64,000 nt of DNA from Centropus unirufus (lineage: Eukaryota; Chordata; Aves; Cuculiformes; Centropidae), in the NCBI GenBank assembly GCA_013397695.1, contig VYZI01000134.1, positions 1,619,170 through 1,683,169 on the forward strand, written 5' to 3'. The position numbers were made by a program, and so were the translations under genes. A model generated the notes under the pieces. That model was not told the DNA's origin. It did not search any database and saw only the letters and a list, made by a program, of their open reading frames with translations. Positions within the stretch are counted from its first letter, which is position 1, and the number at the start of each line of letters is the position of its first letter. Positions 40,301 to 47,018 of this stretch are shown here, one piece after another.

Positions 40301-41954
40301 ATACCACCAATTAGAGAGAGAATTATGATTGTTCTAATTGAGAAGGAAAGACATCAACAAAAGAAAATGACAGCAGTAAATTTTAAGGGAGAAGTATACT
40401 GGAAAGACCACAGAAAAAAAACCCCAAAACGTGGATGAGTTTCCCAAAAGAAAGGCATCTAAAAATGAAAAAAAAAAAAAGCAAACAAACCCAAACAGTT
40501 GCAATTCCCTTATTTTTAAAGGAGGCAGCACTTAAAAATGGAAATGGGGAAAGAAGGGCAAAAAGAAAAACCCAATGCTATCCACCGATGCTCCCCCTTA
40601 TTCTGAGATGAAAGTAACTGCTTCTCTACAGGTTCTATAAAGGAATGTCCAAAGACCCCAGACCTCCTATTAAGAAAATGGAGACTGGATTTGGAAATGT
40701 TAAAAGAAAGGATTGGGTGTAGTATAGTTATATACTTACAGCTTGTTCATTTCTCATTCCTACATACTTTATTCCAACTGCTTGCGCCGCAATTGCGATT
40801 TCAGTGACTGGAATGCCAACAATGCCAAACATGTATTCGACATTCTAAATGGAAAAAGGTTAAAAGAAATCAGATTGCTTCTAAAAGAAGGCTTTGACAA
40901 GCACAGCCATGCAACTGCAGAAGAAGTGTGAAAAGAAATTGTAACAGCACATCTATTCGCATACAAGTCCACAGGCCCTTGTGGGAACACACAGTGCCAT
41001 GTGGCAATTGCAGCCCTGTGTAGTTATCAAATCATTGGATTTTGGGGACTTGGAAGCAGTGGAACAGGTCAGCTCCTCAGTCAGCCCAAGTTCACCGCTT
41101 TTCACTGATCACTTCTTACTTGGGACAACTCGGCTGCATCGCTGTTTCTCAGGATGTCGATGTCGCCTCCTCTGAAAATTCCTAGCAGTGTCTCATGCTT
41201 TTACACATTCATAGGAAATTAACTCCAAAAAGGGCACAAGGGGCTGGAGAACTAACTTCATGAGGAGTGGCCGAGGGAAACTGGACTTGTTTAGCCCGGA
41301 GGAAAGGAGGCTGAGGGGGTAACCTTATCACTGCCTGGAAAAGTGGGTGCTGGTCTCTTCACCCAAGTGACAGGAGACAGGACAAGGGGGAATGGCCTCA
41401 AGCTGCTCCAGGGGAGGATCAAATTGGACATTAGGAATACATTCTTCATGGAAAGGGTCATCAAGCACTGGCAGAGGCTGCTCAGGGAGGTGGTGGAGAC
41501 CCCATCCCTGGAGGCGTTTAGAAGACACGGAGATGAGGTGTTGAAGGACATGATTTGGTGGAGTCCCCCTCCCTGGAGGGGGTTAGAAGACAGGGAGGTG
41601 GGGTGAAGGCCATGGTTTGGTGGCGGACAGGCAGGGCTGGACCCATCACCTCCAAGGTCTTTTCCATCCAAGCGATTCTATGATTCGAAGTGACGGACAA
41701 GGGGCAGCCACACCGGGGCCACCGCACTAGGACCTGGTAGGGCCAGCCCGGCTCCCGGGACACCAACTCCATCCCACGGAGCCAGTGGACAAACTCCCCC
41801 ACGTCCTCCCTCCGCCACCTGCGCGGCCGGCGGGAACTGTCCCTGCGCGCTCGCCGTAGGCCGCCGCTCCCGCCCTTACTTGAGCCTTGAGGGACTCAGC
41901 AATGAGCTGGGCCCCACTGATCGCCTCCCCCTCCGCGCCGCTCCCGGCGGCCAT
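19324..41954 (-). CDS. HACL1: 2-hydroxyacyl-CoA lyase 1, complete 17-exon gene
   Basis: HACL1 is the thiamine-diphosphate-dependent peroxisomal enzyme that cleaves 2-hydroxyacyl-CoA into formyl-CoA and an n-1 aldehyde in fatty-acid alpha-oxidation (phytanic and 2-hydroxy acids). Seventeen exons with GT-AG borders join in phase to 1731 nt, giving 576 residues against 578 in human. The catalytic glutamate is E58 in GMRNEQAA. The thiamine-diphosphate motif is present as EGDSAFGF (GD at 451-452) followed by NNNG (479-481). Domain order is N-terminal pyrimidine-binding, central, then C-terminal diphosphate-binding. The C-terminus SNL fits a PTS1 peroxisomal signal. The start at 41954 has G at -3 and +4 and matches the length of the human N-terminus; an upstream in-frame ATG at 42056 has a poorer context. 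The gene is divergent from BTD with a shared CpG promoter. No frameshift or missing residue was found. Introns hold four CR1 copies, one 26-base gap and one single N. Confidence 0.97.
19770..19956 (-). CDS. HACL1: HACL1 coding exon 16
   Basis: 187 nt: VPPVSLLPNSHYEEIMAAFG, GKGYFVKTPEALQDALRASV, later INVMIDPQSERKKQ. Acceptor TTACAG, donor GTATGT. Confidence 0.97.
20550..20657 (-). CDS. HACL1: HACL1 coding exon 15
   Basis: 108 nt: YNLPILIIVVNNNGIYTGLD and then ADAWKEMLKFGDPAT. It supplies the NN half of the thiamine-diphosphate motif. Acceptor TTGCAG, donor GTGAGC. Confidence 0.96.
20956..21114 (-). CDS. HACL1: HACL1 coding exon 14
   Basis: 159 nt: LDAGTFGTMGVGLGFAIAAA, then IEGDSAFGFSGMEVETIC. 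It carries the GD half of the diphosphate/Mg2+ motif. Acceptor TTTTAG, donor GTAACT. Confidence 0.97.
21115..22524 (-). other. HACL1: HACL1 intron 13
   Basis: A 1.4-kb AT-rich intron containing an imperfect TA-rich simple repeat around 21262-21345. Nothing else was recognised. Confidence 0.8.
21262..21345. repeat. AT-rich (TA)-like simple repeat
   Basis: Alternating TATA/ATAT/TACA units with interruptions, almost free of G and C. It lies within HACL1 intron 13. Confidence 0.7.
22525..22679 (-). CDS. HACL1: HACL1 coding exon 13
   Basis: 155 nt: GLALQKSLPMNYYTVFHHVR, later SEGANTMDIGRTMLPNYYPR. Acceptor TTTAAG, donor GTGTGA. It begins the C-terminal thiamine-diphosphate domain. A perfect 11-bp hairpin lies 29-57 bases upstream of its acceptor. 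Confidence 0.95.
22708..22736. repeat. Perfect 11-bp inverted repeat (hairpin)
   Basis: Arm ATTCTGTGCAT (22708-22718), loop AACTCCT (22719-22725), arm ATGCACAGAAT (22726-22736). On the HACL1 strand it lies 29-57 bases upstream of the exon 13 acceptor, the usual branch-point zone. A structural or splicing role is inference. Confidence 0.85.
23595..23696 (-). CDS. HACL1: HACL1 coding exon 12
   Basis: 34 codons: LLEEFSKRPLKYPSNSEWWK and then QLREKIMNNEERSK. Acceptor TTCCAG, donor GTAGTA. This is the linker between the central and C-terminal domains. Confidence 0.95.
23947..24030 (-). CDS. HACL1: HACL1 coding exon 11
   Basis: 28 codons: IDIYAEELGNNVRPAAILLG and then DINTVTKQ. Acceptor TATAG, donor GTAATG. 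Confidence 0.95.
24192..24192. other. Single unresolved base (N)
   Basis: One N in a T-rich stretch of HACL1 intron 10. It does not affect coding sequence. Confidence 1.
25110..25665 (+). mobile_element. CR1 LINE 3' fragment
   Basis: The sequence translates brokenly as the C-terminal part of CR1 ORF2 (HLEYCVQFWSPQHRKDIDLL, RRATKMIKALDRLRELGLFS) and then runs into the CR1 3' end (gatgatctttaaggtctctt, accattctgat). It is plus-oriented, 5'-truncated and degenerate, inside HACL1 intron 10. Confidence 0.93.
25946..26051 (-). CDS. HACL1: HACL1 coding exon 10
   Basis: 106 nt encoding ALQHADVIILLGARLNWILH and FGLPPRFRHDVKVIQ. Acceptor TTTTAG, donor GTAAGC. Confidence 0.96.
26689..26824 (-). CDS. 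HACL1: HACL1 coding exon 9
   Basis: 136 nt of the central domain, including KLVDLCGLPFLPTPMAKGVV and then PDNHPNC. Acceptor TCCAG, donor GTAAGT. Confidence 0.96.
27028..27376 (+). mobile_element. CR1 LINE 3' fragment
   Basis: It begins at the agaagaggaggctgagggga block. It contains the remains of ORF2 (LKGSCGEVGAGLFSQVTGDR) and ends in tandem ATTCTATG octamers typical of CR1. Plus-oriented, in HACL1 intron 8. Confidence 0.93.
28045..28157 (-). CDS. HACL1: HACL1 coding exon 8
   Basis: 113 nt in phase 2: YVECCLPPPVCTAEHSAVSE onward to QPLLIIGK. Acceptor CCAG, donor GTAGCA. This is the linker into the central domain. Confidence 0.95.
28630..28724 (-). CDS. HACL1: HACL1 coding exon 7
   Basis: 95 nt from AVRTSIYGRPGSCYIDIPGD through NLQVNKSSV plus two bases (AA). 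The donor is GTGCGT (28629-28628). I chose it over the CAG/GTGAAT site 20 nt earlier because only this end joins exon 8 in frame, giving ...SSVKYVEC, which matches the human ...NSIKYMER. Confidence 0.92.
29666..29743 (-). CDS. HACL1: HACL1 coding exon 6
   Basis: 26 codons in phase 0: VEAGRLYNKLSVRPSSIEVI and onward to EK. Acceptor TTCAG, donor GTATGA. Confidence 0.95.
30092..30346 (+). mobile_element. CR1 LINE 3' fragment
   Basis: Short 3' end with the frame remnant RFRLDIRKKFFTLRVVRHWP, the ggatgatgtttatggtccct block and a terminal cattctatgaa. Plus-oriented, in HACL1 intron 5. Confidence 0.92.
30522..30594 (-). CDS. HACL1: HACL1 coding exon 5
   Basis: 73 nt encoding PLIVIGGSSDRNQETMGAFQ and then EFPQ. 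Acceptor TTCTAG, donor GTACAT. Almost identical to the human segment. Confidence 0.96.
30595..34474 (-). other. HACL1: HACL1 intron 4
   Basis: A 3.9-kb intron with no recognised repeat. Open frames of 60-110 codons at 31922-32254 and 32492-32732 look like chance frames, without family resemblance. Confidence 0.75.
34475..34555 (-). CDS. HACL1: HACL1 coding exon 4
   Basis: 81 nt encoding PGICLVVSGPGFLHALGGMA and onward to a split tryptophan (TG/G). Acceptor CTATAG, donor GTAATT. The SGPG glycine-rich turn of the family is intact. Confidence 0.95.
35815..35855 (-). CDS. HACL1: HACL1 coding exon 3
   Basis: 41 nt encoding ACYAASAVGYLTG plus AG of a split arginine codon. Acceptor CTATAG, donor GTACAT. 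This continues the helix after the catalytic glutamate. Confidence 0.95.
36146..36171. other. Assembly gap (26 N)
   Basis: A run of 26 undefined bases in HACL1 intron 2, next to an AAAAC-type low-complexity tract that probably caused the break. The true length is unknown. Confidence 1.
38666..38705. repeat. 20-bp tandem duplication
   Basis: Units ATTAGCTAATGGATATTGGT (38666-38685) and ATTAGCTAAAGGATATTGTT (38686-38705) differ at two positions. In HACL1 intron 2. Confidence 0.8.
40740..40844 (-). CDS. HACL1: HACL1 coding exon 2
   Basis: 35 codons in phase 0 (residues 26-60), including FGIVGIPVTEIAIAAQ and the catalytic GMRNEQA. Acceptor TTTAG, donor GTAAGT. Confidence 0.97.
41236..41689 (+). 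mobile_element. CR1 LINE 3' fragment beside the HACL1/BTD promoter
   Basis: It runs from the caaggggctggagaac block through gcccggaggaaaggaggctg to the 3' end (tccatccaagcgattctatg). It carries remnants of the ORF2 C-terminus (VIKHWQRLLREVVETPSLEA). It is plus-oriented, in HACL1 intron 1, and its 3' end lies about 190 bases from HACL1 exon 1. An internal repeat of the ggtggagaccccatccctgg segment suggests a small duplication. Confidence 0.93.
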
Positions 41955-42480
41955 CGCGGCTCCGTCCTGCGCCGGCGACCGGGGTCGGAGGTCGGGAAGA
42001 GCGGAGTGGCGCGGCCAATGGGGCGGCGGAGAGGGCGGGCCCCAGGCGGGCGCCATTCACGGGGTCTCGGGCGGTGGCTGGGGAAGCCTCCTATTGGCCG
42101 GAGCTGGCAGCCAATCAGAGGCCGGGAGGCACCTGCCCCGCCCCTTTCCCCCTGCGGGCTGTGGCGAACGCAGAGCGGCCGCCAGGGGGCGCGTGCGGGC
42201 GGCGCGGCGGGGCGCGCGGCGGCGCAGCGTGAGGCGGGCGGCCGTTAAACGGCGGCGGGGCTGGGGGCGCGGTCGTTAAACTGTCGGCGGCGCGCGCGGG
42301 TCCCGGCTGTGAGGGGGAGAGGGAGGGAAGTGCGGGCTGCGCGCCTCAGCCCGGGCGTGGGGCTGAGCGGAGCGGGAGGAGCAGGTTTCTCGGCCTTTGT
42401 GTAACTGGGTCGGCGCCTCCGCAGTTGCGGCTGCTGTGGGGCTGGGCAGGGATTGGGCAGCGCCGGGCATGGGACGGGGT
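41700..42480. promoter_or_regulatory. CpG-island bidirectional promoter of HACL1 and BTD
   Basis: A dense GC/CpG block, the only one of this size in the window, lies between two head-to-head genes. It has CCAAT boxes in both orientations: CCAAT at 42015-42019, ATTGG at 42093-42097 and CCAATCAGA at 42111-42119. GC boxes lie at 42020-42026, 42034-42039 and 42136-42144. No TATA box is positioned for either gene. A CGTTAAAC octamer occurs twice (about 42243 and 42273). HACL1 starts leftward at 41954. BTD transcription probably starts to the right of the CCAAT cluster, and its first exon is in this island, but its exact ends cannot be fixed. Confidence 0.85.
41880..41954 (-). CDS. HACL1: HACL1 coding exon 1
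   Basis: 25 codons, MAAGSGAEGEAISGAQLIAE onward, ending CTC AAG GCT CAA before donor GTAAGG (41879-41878). The exon sits inside the CpG island. It is the least conserved part of the protein relative to human, but the ISGAQLIAESLKAQ block aligns with the human VSGAKVIAQALKTQ block. Confidence 0.93.
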
Positions 42481-42489
42481 GCGTAGAGA

Positions 42490-42868
42490 CATAGAATGGC
42501 TCGGTTGGAAAGGACCTTGGAGATGGTCGGGTCCAGCCGTACCTGACCATCCCTAAACCACATCCCTGAGCACCTTATCTCCCTGGCTTTCAAACGCCTC
42601 CAGGGATGGGGACTCCACCAGCTCACTGCGCAGCCTCTGCCAGGGCCTGAGGACCCTTTCTTTCTTTGAGGAATTTTTTCCTCCTGTCCAATCTGGGCCT
42701 GCCTTGGTTCAGCTTGAGGCCATTCGCTCTCCCCAACACCTGCCTTGCCACAACTTCCTTTCAGGCAGTTGTGGGCCGGGATAAAGTCTCCCCTCAGCAT
42801 TCCTCCAGCATAAACAACCCCACTTCCTGCAGCTGCTCATTGTAAGAGTTACCAGCCCCTTCTCCAGA
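42490..42868 (-). mobile_element. CR1 LINE 3' fragment beside the HACL1/BTD promoter
   Basis: It begins with the reverse-complemented CR1 3' end (catagaatggctcggttgga) and continues through the tcctccaggg/atggggactccaccag block to the cagctgctcattgta block. It is minus-oriented and 5'-truncated, in BTD intron 1, with its 3' end facing the promoter. Confidence 0.93.
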
Positions 42869-43785
42869 TGGGGTTGTTCACAGCTGGACGATACCCAACG
42901 CCAGCAGTTAGGAGGAAAAAGGAAAATGCAATGTGAGGTGCTTCTACAAAATCCTCACTGAAGGATGGTGGACACCGTTCTGCTTGGCTGTGACCATCCT
43001 GGCCACACCAAGCTTGCATGGAATCCCAGAAATGACACGGTTGACAATAGATTCAGCCTCCACTGATAAAAAAAAGTAGTTACTGTTACTAAAAGTGAAA
43101 TATTTTGACCTAAGCTAATGTTCATCCAAGTACCTGTATTTTTTTTGAAAGTTAGGCAGAATGCCCCTGTGATTGCATGGTTTTATAGCATATTTTTTCA
43201 AATGGTGCCTTTCCAGACACTGTTAGGTCTTGTGTTAAGCATCATCTTTGCTGAACAGATATGTCTTCTGTAATCGCCTTTGTTTACAGTCTTTCCCAGT
43301 CTCAAATGCAGGGTCTGATGGAGAGCCCAAGCCAGCTCCAAATTAGCAAGAGATTTGGCTGTTGAGAAGTTCAAAGTAACAGTAAAGTTAGTTCTTGGAA
43401 AGTAATAGAATATGCATAGATTTCTGGGAAAATTTATACTTATGCATGTATGTGGGAAATACGTTTTGGAATCCACTCTTGCCTCCACATGATTGATGGA
43501 GGTCACTGCCTTACATTGCCCAGGCCTGATAAAGAGTGCTGGCTTTCTAAAACTCCAAATGAGTCTTAGAGTGTATTTTCTGGCATATTCAGTATCACCA
43601 CCACTTTCTTCTTTGTGCTCCCATCTTGGCTGGAGGCAAACTGCTAATAGCAGTAGCACTTGCTTCATCCTCACTCATGAAGTTATAATTATGAGACAAA
43701 GTGTATTTCAGGAATGCTGTGAAGTGCATGCAACATTTGGTGAAACATCCTGTTAGAATGGACAATGTTCTTAAAAAATGGATTG

Positions 43786-43805
43786 CCCCCCCCCCCCCCC
43801 CCCCC
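43786..43805. repeat. C20 homopolymer
   Basis: Twenty consecutive C residues on the plus strand (G-rich on the other strand), in BTD intron 1. The length is likely to be polymorphic or imprecisely assembled. Confidence 0.95.
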
Positions 43806-46783
43806 GGATGAAAGCCAGGGAACTAGAACAAGGTTACACAATGCATTGCATACAGAATAAACATCTTTCAGAAAAGGAAATGCAAGATAACTGTTTACAT
43901 TGAGCTATGATTGAGTTGCAAAAAAAAAAACAAACCCTTTATAAAAACCTACATAGTAAAATAATGTATTAAAATATGGTGCGGTGTGCAACAGCAGTAG
44001 GCAGGAGGGACTAGTGCAAAAAACTTGAATTTTGCTATATTTTTACATTCTGTAGGGGCTGTTGTGTTATGCATTGTGGATATTGCAATGGCAACATCCA
44101 TGAATGTAAATGTAAAAAAGACTTTTTCATAGCAAATTTAATATTTTTTCCAGTAATTATTACTGTTTATGTTACTGTAGCTATGACTCTTACATTTGCT
44201 ATGAATTACTTAAAAGCACCCAGACTAGTGTGGTGCTAATTCTGTTTTTTCGCAGTCTGTTTGATACTTCTGAGTATAAAAGTATTAGGGAGCAGGATTT
44301 GTGTTGCTTTGCTCTATGTATCCATCTATATGCAGTGAGAATTGACACACTTCTAAGTTTCCAAAGTTGTTGAAAAGTGAGTGGATCCTTTGCTTTGCAA
44401 TGTGCTGAGATTAGGTGGTTCTGAAAAACTGAGTAGGAAAAGAGTCTGCACCGTGACTGGGGGAAAAACTTGCCTGAATCGGCATCCAGACTTAAACACC
44501 AGAGCTATGCCTAGAATACTGTGACTGCCTGACAGGAATACTGCTGTGAAATACTTGTATTTGGGGGAGGTGATCTTACTGAAGCATATCTGCCAAAACA
44601 CCAGATGAATCACAGGCAATGGACAGAAAAAGGAGATTGAATTATAAAGCGTTTCAGTTCATGGAAATTTCTTTTTAAGTCAGGGCTCAGGTGAGGTGAC
44701 AGCAAATGAACTTCGCTTTAAAGAAAGGGTTTATAAGATAGTGTAGCACTTTCCCATTAGGGGAAAACATCCAGAATGTGCCTGAGACTTGGAGTCTCAC
44801 AGCCTGGGGGCGGGGTAAACCCAATGGTATCCTAATTTTGGTTGGAAAGGTTACTATCCTCAAATCCTGCCTCAGAGCTTGTGACAAGTCTCCTTGTTAG
44901 AAGCAATCCATTACCTAGCAGGGTTCTGTTGTTTAACCTGTCAGAAAGGGGAAAGGCATTAGGGAGCACTCAAGCAATCAGCCATCGTCTGTAGGATGAG
45001 CAGGAATTATAACCAAGCATAAGAATTTAGAGGAATTCTTCTGGTAGGCCCAGGTTCAGCCAGGTGGGATTGCCTAGCTGGGTGTCAGTGCTAAACCTCT
45101 TGTGCATCTGAACAAGGAAGGAATTCAGGTTAGTACTTGGGAGTGTCTGACCATCAGAAAATAAACTATGGCAGGAAAATAAGAATTTTCCAAGCATATG
45201 TATAACCCACAAGGTTTTATAGAAACCCATTACCTATTAATGTTTTTATGTGGCTGTGTTTGGCTTAGAAAGGAGATGGAGTGTTTTTCTAATACATAGC
45301 AACTCTGCCCTGTGATCTGAAACTCTCCAACTTTTTCCATCACTAGGAATGATGAATTCTAATTACATCTTAGTTGACAACTTGGTTGAGGAACAGCTGA
45401 CTAGAACCCATTCCTGGCCTAAATAGGCGTTTTGGCTCTGAAGGGATGACAGAAATAGAAAAGAGAGTTTTGTCAGTGAAGTGCAGCACAGTGTGTTTAT
45501 TTTCAGTGGCTTCCTTGGTGGTGAGAGGCTTCCCACATCTCCTCTCCCTCCCTCTGCTACTGCTTCATATCTTCACGTGTATCCTGGTGTTTCATTTGCA
45601 AAGCTGAGCTGCGTGGGACAAAGTAGGGTCCTGTGTTCCTGAGATGTGTTGCTGAATCACACCACACCCCTCGCCCCATAAGTGTTTCCCTTAACATGCA
45701 GAATAGGACGGGTAGCTTCTTGCACGTCGCTGCTCAAAACTGAGCATATAAATGGAGTTCCTTTAATAGAACTCTTTAGTTCCATTACATAATAGAGATG
45801 CCAAGCCTTTATTGTGTTTTTATTAGGCTTTTGTTAAATTAACCCTTGAAGGCACATATATGCAGACACACTGGCAAATTACAGCTCAAGAAAATATGAA
45901 TATGAAGTTGAGCTTAGCAGCACCGCATAACTGAGTTACTCCTAGATCCCTTTAAGTGCTATTGCATATTAAAACTTTTTGGTCAAGCAAATGAGTCTTC
46001 TGCCCACCGTAGGCACTAAGGTTATGATATTCCTGTCCTGTACAGGATTGTGCTGCAATCAAAACAGTGTTTCAAATAGCAAGAAGAGCTCATGGAGCTA
46101 GTGGCTTAAACTAAGTTACTATACACTAAATGCTTTTTGAATAGCTTTCCTCGCACTTGAATTTGTTCCTTGTCAGATACTAAACCAGCTGGTGTTTATG
46201 CAGAAAAAAAAATCAGCAGCAGTATTGAGGATTCCTTATCCACTGCTTTTCATCCTGGGATGAAAAGAGAAAAGAGGTATTTTAAGTTAACTTACCATAG
46301 GCTTCCTTTTTTAGGTACAAAACTAATTTAATATAACATGAATGAAAATTAAAATGAGAGTAGTAGATTATTTTAAAATTCATCATTTCTTTCCTGCTGA
46401 ACTTCTAGTGGAAACTCAAGAAGGCTCCTCACACGTGTGTCTTTCAGTCTGTATTTGCTTTGGAAAAAATCAGGGAATTGTGGATCACAAAGATTGAAAG
46501 AGTGTTTTGAAACATTTGTTTTCTTGGATAAGAGTTAGCAAAGAGCAAATACAATTGGAAAGTCAGTAATAGAACTTGAACTGTAGCATCAGTGCACCCC
46601 TGCTTTATACTTTCAGCTTCACTGATATTCAAGATGAAATTCCTTAATGAAACCAGTAACACTGTAGTGCCAAATACAGAATTCTCATATTGTGAGAATA
46701 ATTTGATGATAATTTGATTTGATGTGCAAAGTCCCCTCACCCCACCTGTAAATTTTTTTATTATTTCTTTTCTTCTGCTGTAG

Positions 46784-47018
46784 ATTTATGGCATACACCA
46801 TGCTGGATCCGTGCTGGAAGCTGTCCATCTGCTTGTTTTGCTATCAAGTTGTCTTGGGAAAAGTTAAGAGGGAGGGGCATTACATTGCTGCAGTGTATGA
46901 ACATGAGTCCATACTGAGTCCTAACCCTGAAGCCCTGGTTTCTCGGCAGTCAGCGCTGGAACTCATGGGCAGGAACCTGGACATCTATGAACAGCAAGCG
47001 GCTGCTGCTGCCAGACAG
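46784..47018 (+). CDS. BTD: BTD exon 2 (first coding exon seen)
   Basis: Starts after acceptor TGTAG (46779-46783). From the ATG at 46788 it encodes 77 codons ending GRNLDIYEQQAAAAARQ before donor GTAATG. Reading from the exon border in the same frame gives F then MAYTM, which aligns with the human FVVCIM. The human exon also continues from an upstream coding exon, so 46784-46787 may be coding as well. Confidence 0.9.

Larger units (their letters stand above)
35856..40739 (-). other. HACL1: HACL1 intron 2
   Basis: The largest HACL1 intron. It holds an assembly gap (36146-36171), several A-rich patches (for example around 36108-36128, 38565-38580 and 40468-40495) and a 20-bp tandem duplication at 38666-38705. 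No exon, CR1 copy or RNA gene was recognised. Confidence 0.8.
42488..46783 (+). other. BTD: BTD intron 1 (most of it)
   Basis: The sequence between the CpG island and BTD coding exon 2. It contains a CR1 fragment (42490-42868) and a 20-base C homopolymer (43786-43805). A 158-codon minus-strand open frame at 43198-43674 has no recognisable homology and is probably chance. The intron ends at acceptor CTGTAG (46778-46783). Confidence 0.75.

Noticed and set aside
41343..41606. Open frames over CR1 copies (also around 25150, 26881, 29929, 54218 and 61511)
   Set aside because: These are decayed remnants of the CR1 ORF2 C-terminus, or their antisense, and not host genes.
41880..42279. Plus-strand open frames of 120-130 codons across the CpG island
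   Set aside because: They are antisense to HACL1 exon 1 and owe their openness to GC-rich composition. They do not join BTD exon 2 in a supported way.
43198..43674. 158-codon minus-strand open frame with a signal-like start in BTD intron 1
   Set aside because: The hydrophobic start looks suggestive, but the rest has no domain character and there is no CpG promoter. Likely chance.
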